This document shows, in pieces, positions 23,104 to 35,069 of a stretch of 64,000 bases of DNA (within the stretch, counting starts at the first letter, position 1; the number at the start of each line of letters is the position of its first letter). The notes beneath the pieces are model-generated. The model searched no databases and was not told the DNA's origin. It was given only the letters and a program-made list of their open reading frames with translations. The DNA comes from Scatophagus argus (Eukaryota > Chordata > Actinopteri > Scatophagidae), in contig NC_058503.1 of the NCBI RefSeq assembly GCF_020382885.2, positions 22,887,535 through 22,951,534 of the forward strand, read 5' to 3'. Both the position numbers and the translations under genes were made by a program.

Positions 23104-23299
23104 TTATATGGACAAAAATATTTGGACATCTTTATTAATGAATCCAGGTGTGGTGTGGGGCTGCTCCTCAGGGTTTGGGCTCGGCCCCTGACTCCCAGTG
23201 AAGGGACATCTTAATGCTTCAGCATACCAAGACATTTTGGACAATGCTATGCTTCCATGTAATGGTCAGGTGCCCCAATACTTTTGTCCATATAGTGTA
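23104..23299. mobile_element. Tc1/mariner-type MITE
   Basis: The left end TATATGGACAAAAATATTTGG is mirrored by the right end, whose complement reads CTATATGGACAAAAGTATTGG. The ends lie about 195 bp apart and are flanked by TA. There is no coding capacity. Confidence 0.8.
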
Positions 23300-26200
23300 T
23301 ATAGGCCCCATTGTAGTCTCTGAAGTTTATATCATGGCTTCCTTTCTTTAATCTTCCTGAAAACCTCATCCTGAAGCAATGCCAATGAGCCACAAATCCT
23401 CACATGTAGCTCTTCCTGTCTCAGGTTACGTTCACTCCGCAGGCAGAAGTCACCCGAGTCTGATGCTCATATGTGACTTGTGGCAGTGAGCAGCAGAAAT
23501 CACCTGGAATCTGATCTTCTTGGTTCTAATGTTGGCCACTCGTATACGTGTTAAAACTGATCCGATTCCTGCTGATGTGACGGCTACGTGACTGCGCCCA
23601 CACTGAGCGTGCTCACATCGCTGTTACGTCATCGCTCATCACCTGTCACCAGCGGTGGACGAAGCCAAACAGCGGCGAGGGCCCCGGAGATGGACGAGGA
23701 TAAAGTAGGCAGCCAAACGAGGTCACACAGTTGAATTTCCTCCACTCGTTTCTGGCTGCTCAGCTGCTCGGAGCCCTCAGCCTTGTTGTTGAGGCAGCAG
23801 CTTTTCACAAAGTCACAAGTCAAACCCAGGATAATCAGACACTCGGCTTCTCAGAGGCTTTAATGTCGGCTTTGCTAGTTTCCTGCTCTGTTTTAAGTGA
23901 TTGCTCATAGACTCTTAAATGTGTGTTGAGGGTGAACAGGTCATTAATGTTTGGATTTTTCACTTTTTCCCACATTCCAGTTGGAATTTTGAATAACAAG
24001 CCCTCACAGATGAGATAGAAGCTATAAATAAGAACCTTTAGCTGGTGCTTAAAGAGCTACTTAAAGCATCAGTAAATAAACTCCCTAAAACTGGTTCCTA
24101 ATTACAAAGTGGTGTCCCAGTGTCCCTGACTATTGCTGGAAAAGGATTTACAAGCAAACAGAAAATGGGATGGTGTGTTGACATGACTCATCATTCAAGC
24201 TAATGTTGGCACATCTGATTAGAGCTAGTCTGGATTAGAGCTAATGCCTTGGACACATAACTCCCAAAGTCAGTCGTCTGCAGATGTGCCCACAAGCACC
24301 ACCCTCTGTGTGCCTTTAAGACACTGCAGGTAGCTGGAGGCCACAGAGGCCACATTCGATCCTGTCGCTGTGTGTCCACATCTGGCGTCGAAAACTCCCC
24401 GGCGTGATCAGATGACATCCAGCGACTGAACGTGCGATGAGTTGAGCCGTAGCCGTGACCGTCCAGACAGGCTGTGGGCTGATCCGCTGGAACAACATCC
24501 TGCTCCCAAAGACGGACGAGATGTTCCAGATCCCAGCTGCGAAGTGGGAGTCGAGTCCAGGTGCTGTCTGACACATCGGGGGAACGGGATACCATGGACA
24601 GAAGGGAGGAGGCCTCTGACTGGTCTGTGGCTGCAGTTGCTTCTTTATATTAAAACGTGGAATAAATGAGTGAAGAGACATGACAAATGCAGACGCTGGC
24701 ACACAAGAAACGAGGACTCGCCAAATGGTTTGATGAGTCTGAAAATGCTGGACCAAAGTCCAGTAATTTGTCACCCATGGTAGCTTGGAACAGACATGAC
24801 CATAAGTGCAGATCAGATGCCTGAGACTGTTCAGCACAGGAAGCACTTAAATAACCTGGGGTCTAATGGTGGCAGCCTTGGGAAAGTGGCTCACTGGGCC
24901 TTGAGGATTTTAGTTTGGTTTTGTTTCTCTGCACTTTGTTTTGCTAACGTGAGTTTTTTATGGTTGTGGTGATTTTCACAGGGCTGGATCATGAACTGGG
25001 AACAGCAACACCCACCACATGGCAGTTATTTTGTGGTCATTTGATTAAAGGTGCAGTATGTAGAATTTGGGGGACAGAAAAGGCTTCTTGCCATGTTTCT
25101 ACAGTAGCCCTGATTGGACAAACCAAACAAAGGTTCCAGAGACGAGGAGGAGGATTCGATTGGTTAACCTAACCACTAGATGCCACACATTGAACCTTTG
25201 ATATTTCAGTTGCTGTTATGCTTGCATGGTGATTGCTGCACAGAAATGTTCATTTGCTTCATTCGGAGTTGGAAAAACTGGATCGGAGCACATCCGGCTC
25301 GACTGGGGTCCCCCAAACGGTTGATCCAGCCCTGGGTTAGTGTCTGAAAAGACGTCTGCTCACTTTAAAACCAGGCCATGTTTGGTGAACATGTGAGTTT
25401 ACATAATCTGCTCCCCCAACAGCATTTTTGAAGTACAAGTACAACATGTGGCAGGTCTCGTCGAACTTGTAGGAATCCAGTACAGTCTGAGTCAATGAAG
25501 TCCTGTGGGGGAAGGAGAAAGCAAATAGGACGAATTCCTGCCTCAGGGATCAATAGAGCATCATAATAAAAACAAGATGTACTGTGGCAGCTGGCGGGAA
25601 ACAATCCAGAGAATCCAGGGTGCACCACAGCTGGATGATGCGATTGTGTCTTTGAGTGTTGCGCTGCTTTGTCGAGGATATTCAAATAGCGAAAGCCTTC
25701 TGCCGTCAGTATTTGAAGGCAAAAAGGACAGAAGAATGTATAAGAAAGCAGAGCGGTGGAGGACGAGGACACAGTAGGCTCACTGTTATGAAGGCTGCAG
25801 TCTGCTGCTGCGTTTTTCCAGCTGGCCTCATTGAGTGCAGATGGCCTAATAAAACAAGTTGTTTTGAAACAGGTTAAAATGGGCGCCCGATGAACAAGAG
25901 TCCCAGGGCGAGGATCCTCTCTGACCAGCCAACAAATCTCACTGTGTTTGGACCAAAACGCTGTGACGCCTTGAACGAGTTGGACAGTTGTGAGCCCACT
26001 CGAAGCCAAGTTGGCCAGGCTCCGTGAGGGACGAGAGGGAAGCGAAAGCGAAATGTTCTCAGAACCGCGACGACACTCGGTCGCTATACAGCTGTTTGTC
26101 AGGAGTCGGCCCCAATCTTCAACTTCCTGGATGGTTTGTGTTCTCGTTTCTGGGTGCCGTTCGCAGTCACGTTAAGCAAGTGAGGGGGGAGTTGGAGGAC

Positions 26201-28865
26201 AGTTTGATGACGTTTTTGTTAAAAAGCTGCAGCAGCTCTTCTTCTCTCTCTGGCTCCAGCTCTCATCCTGAGAGAGACTTTTGTTGAAGCTGCTCTCACA
26301 AACACAAACCGCAGCCAACACTTCTGTTCCGTGTGTGTGTGTGTGTGAGGACATGGGTGTGTCGTGTGTGTGTGGATGCATTCGCCTCCCTTTGACCGTC
26401 TCCTTGGCGACAGGAGGTACGATTGTTGTGTGTACTTCACTTCTGCTCTGATTGCGTGCGAGCAAACGGTTGATTTACTGTCTTGTATCTCTGAATGGAC
26501 GCAGAGCGCGGCCCCACACTGTACCTCCTGTCAGGTCCGAGTGTGTGGACAACATCTGCAGCCATCTGTAGGCTTTGAGGAACAGGCCTTCATCAGTAGC
26601 ACAGTGAAGGGACTTTGCTCCGTCTTCAGCTCCTCTTTGGTTTGGTTTGGACTCTTTCTGCCCTGAGACTGTCGGGCAGGGCTGCATCTGGCACTGAAAG
26701 CACTTTTCTTTCTTCTTTCTGTCTGTAACACACGGCGTCTTTGCCCAGAAAACACTCACGCCCCTTTAGAGGCTCTTTGTTTGTTGAATGGAAACACATT
26801 TCGTTATGCAACCAGGCCTCGTGTAATTTGTGAGTGCCATCTGGTTTAGAGAGCACAGCCTGAGCAGGCAGAGTTAATGCGCTGTGTTTAGATTAAAGGG
26901 TTTGTGCTGAAATCTTCTTTCTCGGCGCCTTCCTCACACCTTCTGGTTGCCTTTAAGCCAGCGCTCAGGGCCCGGCACAGGAACGGATGCGGGAGCTCAT
27001 TCGCCCGAATCGCTGGTGGAAAGTTACCGAGCCTTTTGTGCAGCCAGAAGCACTTTCCTCTCGTCAGTCCCGTCTGGCGAAACGGGGTGATCACACACCT
27101 CCGCAGGTCGCCTTTTAATGGTTGTCATCACGCAGTCCTGAAAACGTCTGGAACTTTGCACCACAAAATGGGTGAAAATGAGCTCACTGGGTGTTTGGGG
27201 TTTGACGTCACCCTCTGCCTCCCCTCTTCTCCCCTCCTGATCCTCATCACAGCACCTTAAGCATTTGCACCAGAGAGTGTAATTATTCCTGTTATGATTG
27301 TGCGTGGCCCTCGGCGAGCTGCGTCTTCACAGCGTTCGACTTGTGTGGCGACTGATGGGTGAATCGTGTGCTGTCGAAGGAACAGATTGTGTATTTGGCG
27401 GGTTTGATTTGTATATAATTTGGCTTATTTAAGCAGATTCCTGGAGTTCATTTGTTTATCGTGCGGAGACGACGTGGACCGATTCTTTTGTCCACAGACT
27501 TTGTTCCTCTGTGTAGTCTGAGATAATAAAAGAGTTTTCAAAGCAAGTGATCATATTGTGTTTTAGGTTCTTGTTTCTTTCCTCAGTTTGTCTCCACGGT
27601 TGCTGCTGCTTGTCCCGTTCAAACAGCATCTTCAGTGTCGTTAGAAACCATAAAACCAGTTTGTTAAGACCTGTGCCTTGTTTTTGCACTCCTGTCCTAA
27701 ACGGGAAAATGTCGTCTGTATTTTATGGACTGGTTTCTCAGTAACATATAGCCAAAGTCAGGATCTGCCTAACCAAAGTGCTCGTGTTGCCTAAACCTGC
27801 CCACAGACAGGAACCAAATCCTGGATTCTGGTGCGACAGTCCTGGACTTTGTATGCCCGACATCCGCCCGCACCACCTCCCTGTGACTCCGGCGTGGCAT
27901 GTAAACGTCAGCCTAACCACCAGGAGAAAAGCTGGCGCTGAACGTTTCTGCAAAGCAGAGATTATGATGAGACTTTCCCCAGAGCGTAAGGTCCGGTCGG
28001 GTTTAGGCAATGAAAGCACTTGGTGATGGGTAGGAAAAGATCACGTTCTGCTTTAAAAGACCTCGTTTTGTTGCTCCAAACCCGTTTGGAAACTCTCCTA
28101 GCATCTTGTTGAAAATGTCTTTGGGAGTTTTTGATGGTCCGTGATACCGCGTCGTCTTGCTTCAGGAGCGTGACAGGACGAGAAACGTGACCAGCCGGAC
28201 CGTTGGCCGAGATTTTAATGTTCCAGTAAAGCACCGTGTAAAAACCAATATCCTGCCCAATAAGTACTTCAAGTACACTTTGCTGGTAATACTTTCAACA
28301 CGGCATCATCTGTTTCCCATTAGTCTTTGCTGTAGTTGCTTTACACCGCAGGAAGTGTTGCCATTGAGATCTGTGGTCATGAGACACGAGTTGACTGACT
28401 GACTGTAGGAGCAACACTTCAGAAGGATGTGAGTTCGTCTTTAATGCTGTTGGCTAAACCTGTCAAAATAACATTTATCAGAAACAACGTGCAGTAAACT
28501 CATAGTCATTAGTGAAGAAAGTTCTGTGTATTTATCATCCTGTGAGTAGGATGACATCAACAAGAGCAGCAATGCTCCTTTAAGAGTCGGAGGCTCCATC
28601 AGGATTTTATTGCAGCTGTAATAAATGCATAATTTGAATATTAAAAGAGGCACACGTGATTAGATCTGTTTATTTTGAAGGTGTTCAGTGAGTTTAACAG
28701 CAGTGTTGCAGTACTGCTGTGGTCCCTGAGGACCAGATCAAGTGTTTAGTTCCAGGGAATTGATTTTCTCACAAACAGCTAACATTATGTGACCACAGGA
28801 GAGGCTTTTACGTTTAGCTTTTCTTTCATCGCCCTCTGGTGGCCACTGAGCAAATGACAACGGAA

Positions 28866-28867
28866 CG

Positions 28868-28899
<32 letters not shown>

Positions 28900-28900
28900 G
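28866..28900. repeat. (TA)n(CA)n microsatellite
   Basis: A short TA run passes into about 14 CA units. Confidence 0.9.
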
Positions 28901-28999
28901 TGTAGGCTTTTATGCCCAACGGGGGCATTACATAGACTGACTTTCATTTCCTGCAGACTTACTCAAAACAAAACCATACTTGCCTAACCCCAACCCCAA

Positions 29000-29055
29000 C
29001 CCTTGTGAATTTCCCCACTGTGGGGCAATAAAGGAAATCTTATCTTATCTTAACC
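29000..29055 (+). mobile_element. LINE-type 3' tail
   Basis: GAATTTCCCCACTGTGGGGCAATAAAGGAAATC followed by TTATC repeats is typical of the 3' end of fish non-LTR retrotransposons. A second copy is at 29622-29670. Confidence 0.7.
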
Positions 29056-29621
29056 CTGACCTCAAACTCAACCTAACCCGGGTCAGCTTGACTCATATTT
29101 TATTATCCAAAAGAAGTCTGAAAATAATAATTAAAAAATATCCCAATAAGCATTGTTGATATTTAATTACTAACTTCATTACTATCTATTCTAAGTGCAC
29201 TCACACAGGAAGTTAAGTGACTGCCTTCAAAATAATAGCTGCAGGGAAAGCAGGTGAGGGGCGAATATTTCTGAATATTATTGTGCACAATAGATTTTTC
29301 GCTTACATTTTTCTGCTTTGACAAACATCAATTTGAAGAAAATCGTTATGAGACGCCCGAGCTGATGGACTTTAGCCAAACCAATACATTCATTTTTAAC
29401 GAAAGAGAAGAGTCTTTTCTCAAAGGTTACGCTGTGTTATTATGATTGACTAAACAAATCCCGTCCTGTGTGAAGAAGCTCCACATTCACCAGCTGCAAA
29501 AGGAAACACTCTGATAGAACATTACGTATAATCCAGTTGTAAATAGGTCTGCAGTGGGCCACTCTGCACAATCAGTACTTTTATCTATTTATTTTGATGC
29601 TTATATTTTTTGTGTTTTGGT

Positions 29622-29670
29622 GAATTTCCCCACTGTGGGAGACAATAAAGGAAATCTTATCTTATCTTTT
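29622..29670 (+). mobile_element. LINE-type 3' tail
   Basis: Same tail as at 29000, with GAATTTCCCCACTGTGGGAGACAATAAAGG and TTATC repeats. Confidence 0.7.
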
Positions 29671-29880
29671 AAAATCTTACCTTACCCAAGTATAATTTTG
29701 TGAGTAGCCTTTTTTACTCTGCAGTATTGCTACCTCTCTCAGGAAAGGATAAGAGTACTTCTTCAACCACTGACTATACAGTTAGATGTAAGTGAAATAT
29801 TTCAATGAAGTACGTTGAATTCGTAAGCAAGTACAGCACTTGCGTAAATGTACTCAGTTACAGTCCATGGCTGGACGTTT

Positions 29881-29901
29881 ATTTTGAAAGTGACACCGGA
29901 A
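29881..29901 (+). promoter_or_regulatory. Candidate promoter element of the first receptor gene
   Basis: ATTTTGAAAGT followed by CCGGAA (an ETS-type core). Almost the same arrangement lies upstream of the fifth receptor gene at 60365-60385. It sits about 85 bases before a splice donor (CG/GTAAGT after 29992) that would end a noncoding first exon. Confidence 0.45.
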
Positions 29902-30474
29902 GCACAGTGTCTGTGACGTTGGAGCAGACGGACTTTGTGTTGGCTCCGGAGGGCAAACGACTGAGACTGCGAGCTGCTGAACGAATGTGTCGGTAAGTCT
30001 GTAGGTCCGTCGGTTGTCGTGTGTCAGTTAAAGCGTCTAAGAGCGCTCTTATGTCGTCAGTGTCACTCGTGTAATGTAAGCTGACTGACATGCAACTACA
30101 GACGGCTGGGTTATCACTGACATGAGCGACAAGCAGACCGCGCGGACAGAAAAACGCTGACAGTTGTGTTTCGGGTCAGTTGTGTAAGCTAACGTCGGAG
30201 TAAACGAGTGAAGTTCTTCATTACTCCGTCAGAGTATCTTAACACGGTGAACAGTCAGTCCGGGACTGGCACGGGTTCGCGTACTAATGCTCACACGAGT
30301 CTGATTTAATTAATCCAGACTCATATGTGAGCTCGAACAGAAGGTGTTTTTTGGGCTTTAAAACCTGGCATTTCGTGAGCCCTGAACGTATCACAGTGTT
30401 GTTGTATACACATCAGACAGAGCTGGTTGATCTGTGAAGGTGACTCACTCCGGACGCTTTACGTGCGCTTTCAG

Positions 30475-30504
30475 GCGGTGACGATGCGGCGCGACCGAGG
30501 ATGA
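30475..30504 (+). promoter_or_regulatory. Upstream ORFs controlling the start of the first receptor gene
   Basis: A likely noncoding first exon ends at 29992 and joins at 30475 (TTTCAG acceptor). The mature leader would carry an ATG at 29985 that stops after four codons. A second ATG at 30484 has its TGA at 30502-30504, overlapping the real ATG at 30501 in an ATGA arrangement. This permits termination-reinitiation. The exon join is inferred. Confidence 0.45.
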
Positions 30505-33500
30505 GGACCACGCGCGGCCTGCTGCCTCCTGCGCTCTGTGTGATGCTGCTGCTCGACTCTGGTGAGTATCCTGAGGTCCCGCAGACGAGGTCAGGGTCTG
30601 CAGGCGGTTTGTTGGTGACACCTGTCCTCAGTACGCCCTAATAAGACCGTCAGAGGTGCCAGGTGTGTCTGTGTACTTTGTGCTTGTCCAGCTCAGACCT
30701 CATCTCGTGTCTGTGAACGTCACACAGTGCTCACTCTTCTTCCCGCTCCGGTCAACGTTCACGTCGACTCCGTCAACTTCCACCACGTCCTGCGTTGGGA
30801 TCCGGGGCCCGGCACCCCGAGGGGGACGCAGTACCAGGTGTACAAAGTCAGGTGAGTTTCCCTGTGTGTCCTCCTCCTCCTGTCCCCCGCAGCCTGCGGA
30901 CATCTCCGCCACCTGCACACAGGTGTGTGGAGGAGCGCGAGCCTCAGCGTGAAAAAACGTTTCGTTAATCGATAACTAAATGACGCATGAACGACTACAA
31001 GTTTGTTCATTTATTCAGAAATAAATAGACTAACTCACAAAGGATTAATATTTTTTAAAATATAATTCCTCTTTTTATTTGCTGTTAAAATAAAAAAAAA
31101 AAATCACAATTATTATAAATTATTATTTGAAATTACATTCAAGCTAATAATTTAGTAATTTACTCTATTTAGAAAATAACTTATAAACAAAAGTATTACT
31201 GTCTATTTTTATTGCATAATTAGCTATTAAATAAAGAAATTCTTTATTGATATTTCAGTGGTGCCTTTGGGTCTCTGTAGTTCCCCCTGTCAGTCTTCCC
31301 CAGGAAAATTAACACTATTCTTATGATTATGATTATTATTTTTCTTTGCATTTTAAGAGCTAAAAGTTTATGCAGTTCACTGAAGTTATATTTATTTAGT
31401 TTTGTTTTTTTGAGAGTCCTGATGTTAACCTTCATTTTCCTGCTTTGTATTTCTTTACGTTATCACAGCTTGTTCTCTGGCAGATCAGCTCTGAGACGTC
31501 ACTCGTTTGACGTGTTTGGAAACTTCTGGATTTAGTCTGAAATTGTGGTCTTTAGGTTTTGTCGAGTTTGTTAGTTTGCAGGAGGGTTAGATGTTTGAAA
31601 AGGAAATAAGTGACGGAAAGTCGGGCCGAGCGACACTTCAGTTTGGCTCGTTACTCTTGAAGTATGAGCAGTGGAAAATTGTTCTTTTTCTGGATTTCCT
31701 GCTTCATTTTTCAGAGTAAAAGACCGCCTGGTATTTAATTTCCCTTTTCTTTTTTTTTTTCCTGTGCCTTCACGTGTCCTCCGACTCGGGCTGCCGACGC
31801 CCGGACAACACAGAAGAAGTCGTCTGTTCACATCAATGAGGTGAGCGATGGATGAGCAGGAGTTTCTGCACGTTAACAGGAAGTGTTCACCTGTATGCGC
31901 ACCTGAGGGCTCACGTGGAGCGAGCAAAGGCGGGTGGTTTGTTAGGCCACAGCTCGAGTGCGGTTTGCCGTGCTCGGTTCCCTTTGCCCCCTTCACGTCG
32001 TCTTCCTCCGAAACGATTTAAACCACCCTCGGGGGAGGGGCGAATGGTGGCACAATAACAGGAAACGAGAGTAAAGCGAGATGAGGAACAAAGTTCCCCA
32101 GCTGGACGCTGTGGTTCCTGACCAGCACCTGAAGCACCGAGGCTGTCGGCCCGCCCGCAGCCCGTGAAGCACGCGCTGGCTTCCTGCTCATCCCGCCACG
32201 CGCTGATGATCGACCAGCTGCCTTTTCAGCTCTGTGAATCACAGGGGCCTCTTTTCCTGTTAGAAGCTCTTATGTTTTCACACATCGATCAGAAAAGTCT
32301 CCGCTGTTGGCTTCAGCGCTCGTGCTGCTGCGGCGAGGACGGCGAGACTCGAGGCTCTCCTGCTGCCTGCACGTCCAGAGCTCAGCATTTCATTTGATCC
32401 CACCGAATGTAAACAGGAAGTGTGGACGGGGCTCACGTTTGATGTGAACTTCACAGAGTCGCGGTCTGTGTGGCAGGTTTTTAGATATCCTCTCATACGG
32501 ATCGGGAGGCGTGTTGGTAGCGTCAGCGGGGGACCTTTTCCTGTCCCTGACGCCGGGGCCGGTTCACGGCGGAGTTGGTTCCCAGCCGGCTGTGTGTGTG
32601 TGTGTGTTTTACTTTAGGTGGTGTTGCTGTTGGTAATTAAGCTGTAATCAGCGCTCTCAGGTGGATCAGGTTTGATCCTCCTGTCGTCCTGAGAGCACCG
32701 CAAGCAGGAAACAAAATGTTTGAGGTCAGTTTGTCTTTGTGCAGGCGGACAGACAGACACAGATGGAAATCAGACTTAACGACGACGTCAGTCCAGCTGA
32801 AGCTTAAAAGTCCCAGAATGATGGTCATCCTGGCTGTCCAGGCGTCCTACAATCAAACCCTGTCCAACGACTCCAGAATCCAGTTCACTCCTTACGAACA
32901 CAGTAGGTGAACACGAGGGTCCTGTGAGCTGAGTGCGTGTTGCCTTAGTAACGAGCGGCGTGCTGTGTGGATGGGACATTCATCAACAGTTTCTTTCTGT
33001 TCACGTTCTCAGTTCCCGAAAAGGTCTGAAGGTCTGTTTCGTGTCTTTGTGTTTAGCTAGTTAGCGGGTGCTAACAAGACAGACGGCCTGCCACCCTTTT
33101 TAGACGGCGACGTTTTGCCTGAAGCAGAAATTTCAACAGATTGTGTTGTTTTTTTGTGCCACAGCCAAAATCGGTCCTCCAGAACTGTCGCTGGCCGGAT
33201 GCGGGACCTGCCTCCGAATCAACGTGTCGCTGCCGCAGCCTGACAGGGGCTCAGGGGTCGATGATATCCACATGTTCTACCGTCCCACGTACAGAGTGTC
33301 TGTGAGGAAACACGAAGGGCAGGTAAAGGAAAAGGTTGTGTTTTCACCTGCGGCGCCCACCTCCTCCTCAGAGGTGCTGGCCTGATGCCATACCTGTCGT
33401 CTGTGTTCATTTCTACCTGTTGGACCCGCAGGAGTTCACCTACAACACCGAGAACAAGAGTTTCACCATAACCAACCTGGAGCGCGGGACTGAGTACTGC

Positions 33501-33721
33501 ATCAAGGTGCACACGATGATTCGTCTGAACGCCAACACCGAACCATCGGACTGGAAGTGCGACTTCACAAGCGCAGCGCCCGTGAACACAGGTGAGCTCA
33601 CCTGTCGGAGTCAGTATGGGGATGGTGTTCATGATTATCAGGAAGACGCTGAAATGAGATTTGAAGATCACAGGCTCAGTATTTGAATGTGACCACTGAC
33701 CAGATGAGGAACTAACACGTC

Positions 33722-33757
<36 letters not shown>

Positions 33758-35069
33758 CGGTGTGTCCTCAGGTCCTGTGGTCATTGCAGTTGCTGTTGTG
33801 CAGATTTTTGTTATCGGGTGTCTGGTGGCTTCCATGTTTGTGCTCTGCTACACGGGACTCATCTGTAAACTGAAGGCAACTCTACCCACAGCACTAATGG
33901 TAAGAAACTTCTCTGTTCTGTCTGTCTGCCTGCCTGTCTGTCTGTCTGCCTGTCTATCTGTCTGTCAATCATGTGACATTACGTGTTCTGCCTGTAGTGC
34001 TTCCTTGTAAAATAAATCAAAACAAGGAAGTGACTGAATGTGATTCCCGCTCTGTGTTCACGGACCTCACTCACTCCCTCACTTCCTCCCTCCTTCACTC
34101 CCTCACTCCTTCCCTCACTCCCTCACTTCCTCCCTTCCTCACTCACTCATCCTCCCTCAGTCCTCAGCATCGTTTGATTTGTGCATGTGGATGAGACACA
34201 GAAATGTGTCTTTGTGTCTTTGTGGCGTCGCCCAGCTGTTCTCTGACTCAGCCTTTTCTGCTGTGCAGGCGGTGCTGAGCCACCGAGGCTGCAGCCTGTC
34301 CCTGGAGAGGACGACGCCTGACCACATCTCCGTTAGCCCAGGGAGAGGGCCGAGGCACGGCAGCACCACGACGCTGCGACCTGCCAGCAGGGGCTCCAGC
34401 TCGGAGGAGGAGGATGAGGAGGAGGATGAAGAGGAGGGAGGGCTAAAACTCTACATGGACAGAGCCACAGACCTTTCCTCAGGTCAAACTTCAAGTGGGG
34501 ACGTGGACAGAACGCCAGCGGCCGCGTCACACGGGGCTGGGAGTTTGACAGTGAAGGCGGAGCTACCAGAGGCCGACGTCGCACATCAGGGGTTTGACGA
34601 AGAGGCGGCCAAAGATGAAGGAGCAGAGGTTTCTTTCATCCCTGAGGAGGCTCACAGTGCCCAGGGATGTGCCACAGGTGAGGAGGAAGAGGAGGAAGAG
34701 GAGGCGTGCGACAGCTCAGGCAACGTCAATCTGCTCTCGGTCACCCTCGGAGCGCTGGCTGTAAGTGAGGAAGAGGAGCAGGACACCAGAGCCTTTCTGA
34801 CAGACTTCTCAAAGCCGCCTGACCTGCAGCCTCTGCTGCCCACAGACTCGCCGAGTTCGAGCCACACGGACTCACAAACCGAGTCAGACGATCAGACTGC
34901 TGCTGCACTGCTGCCGCCTGAGGACTCGACCAGGACGGGATCTGAAGACTCTTTGTCTGTCTGCCTGAAAGCCTGCGATGGTGAGACGCAGCCGGGAGAC
35001 GAGGAGGAGGAGGAGGAGGAGGAGGAGGAGGAGGAGGAGAAATTCTCCGGTTACATGCGACACACATGA
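30501..35069 (+). CDS. IFNAR2-like class II cytokine receptor, long tail (CRFB1/CRFB2 group, probably CRFB1)
   Basis: Seven coding exons: 30501-30561, 30728-30851, 32745-32902, 33165-33322, 33432-33591, 33772-33899 and 34269-35069. Phases are 1-2-1-0-1-0 and the product is 529 residues. A signal peptide (GLLPPALCVMLLL) is followed by two fibronectin-III domains: D1 (about 25-114), with VNFHHVLRWDPGPGTP, and D2 (about 115-215), with GCGTCLRINVS and the YCIKV/KCDF cysteine pair. A transmembrane helix spans about 222-247. The roughly 275-residue tail is Glu/Ser-rich. It contains NVNLLSVTLGAL, which resembles NVDLNSVFLRVL of human IFNAR2 as I recall it. It ends KFSGYMRHT, comparable to the STAT-binding C-terminal tyrosine of IFNAR2. 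Odd points: the usual D1 cysteine pair in exon 3 is absent, and a run of 13 glutamates precedes the end. Exon 2 could instead start at 30692, adding 12 residues in frame. The likely role is the ligand-specific signalling chain for type I interferon, paired with CRFB5. CRFB1 rather than CRFB2 is inferred from order only. Confidence 0.85.
33723..33755. repeat. (TG)n microsatellite in intron 5 of the first receptor gene
   Basis: About 16 TG units end roughly 15 bases before the acceptor of the membrane-spanning exon. Intron 6 also has CTGT repeats (33911-33966) and a CT-rich tract (34060-34160). Confidence 0.9.
35001..35041 (+). repeat. GAG trinucleotide run coding polyglutamate
   Basis: About 13 GAG codons in the receptor tail just before the C-terminal FSGYMRHT. 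The length is likely to vary between individuals. Confidence 0.9.

Larger units (their letters stand above)
22406..29880. other. Intergenic region between C21orf62-like gene and the receptor cluster
   Basis: No gene is supported. It contains a Tc1-type MITE (23104-23299), a fish SINE-like repeat at about 25050-25200 (GTGCAGTATGTAGAATTT to CATTGAACCTTT), a CA microsatellite, and two LINE-type 3' tails with TTATC repeats. Long minus-strand frames at 24200-24846 and 25365-26009 have no recognisable domain or splice context. Confidence 0.5.

Noticed and set aside
24200-24846. Two minus-strand ORFs of 131 and 176 residues
   Set aside because: They overlap in different frames and show no recognisable domain or splice context. 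They may be part of an unidentified old repeat.
25365-26009. 214-residue minus-strand ORF
   Set aside because: Composition and lack of any motif suggest chance. No start context or neighbouring exons support it.
30692-30727. Alternative longer exon 2 of the first receptor gene
   Set aside because: The acceptor at 30690-30691 has a better pyrimidine tract and is in frame, but it would insert 12 residues before the conserved LPAPVNV start of D1. It is kept only as an alternative.
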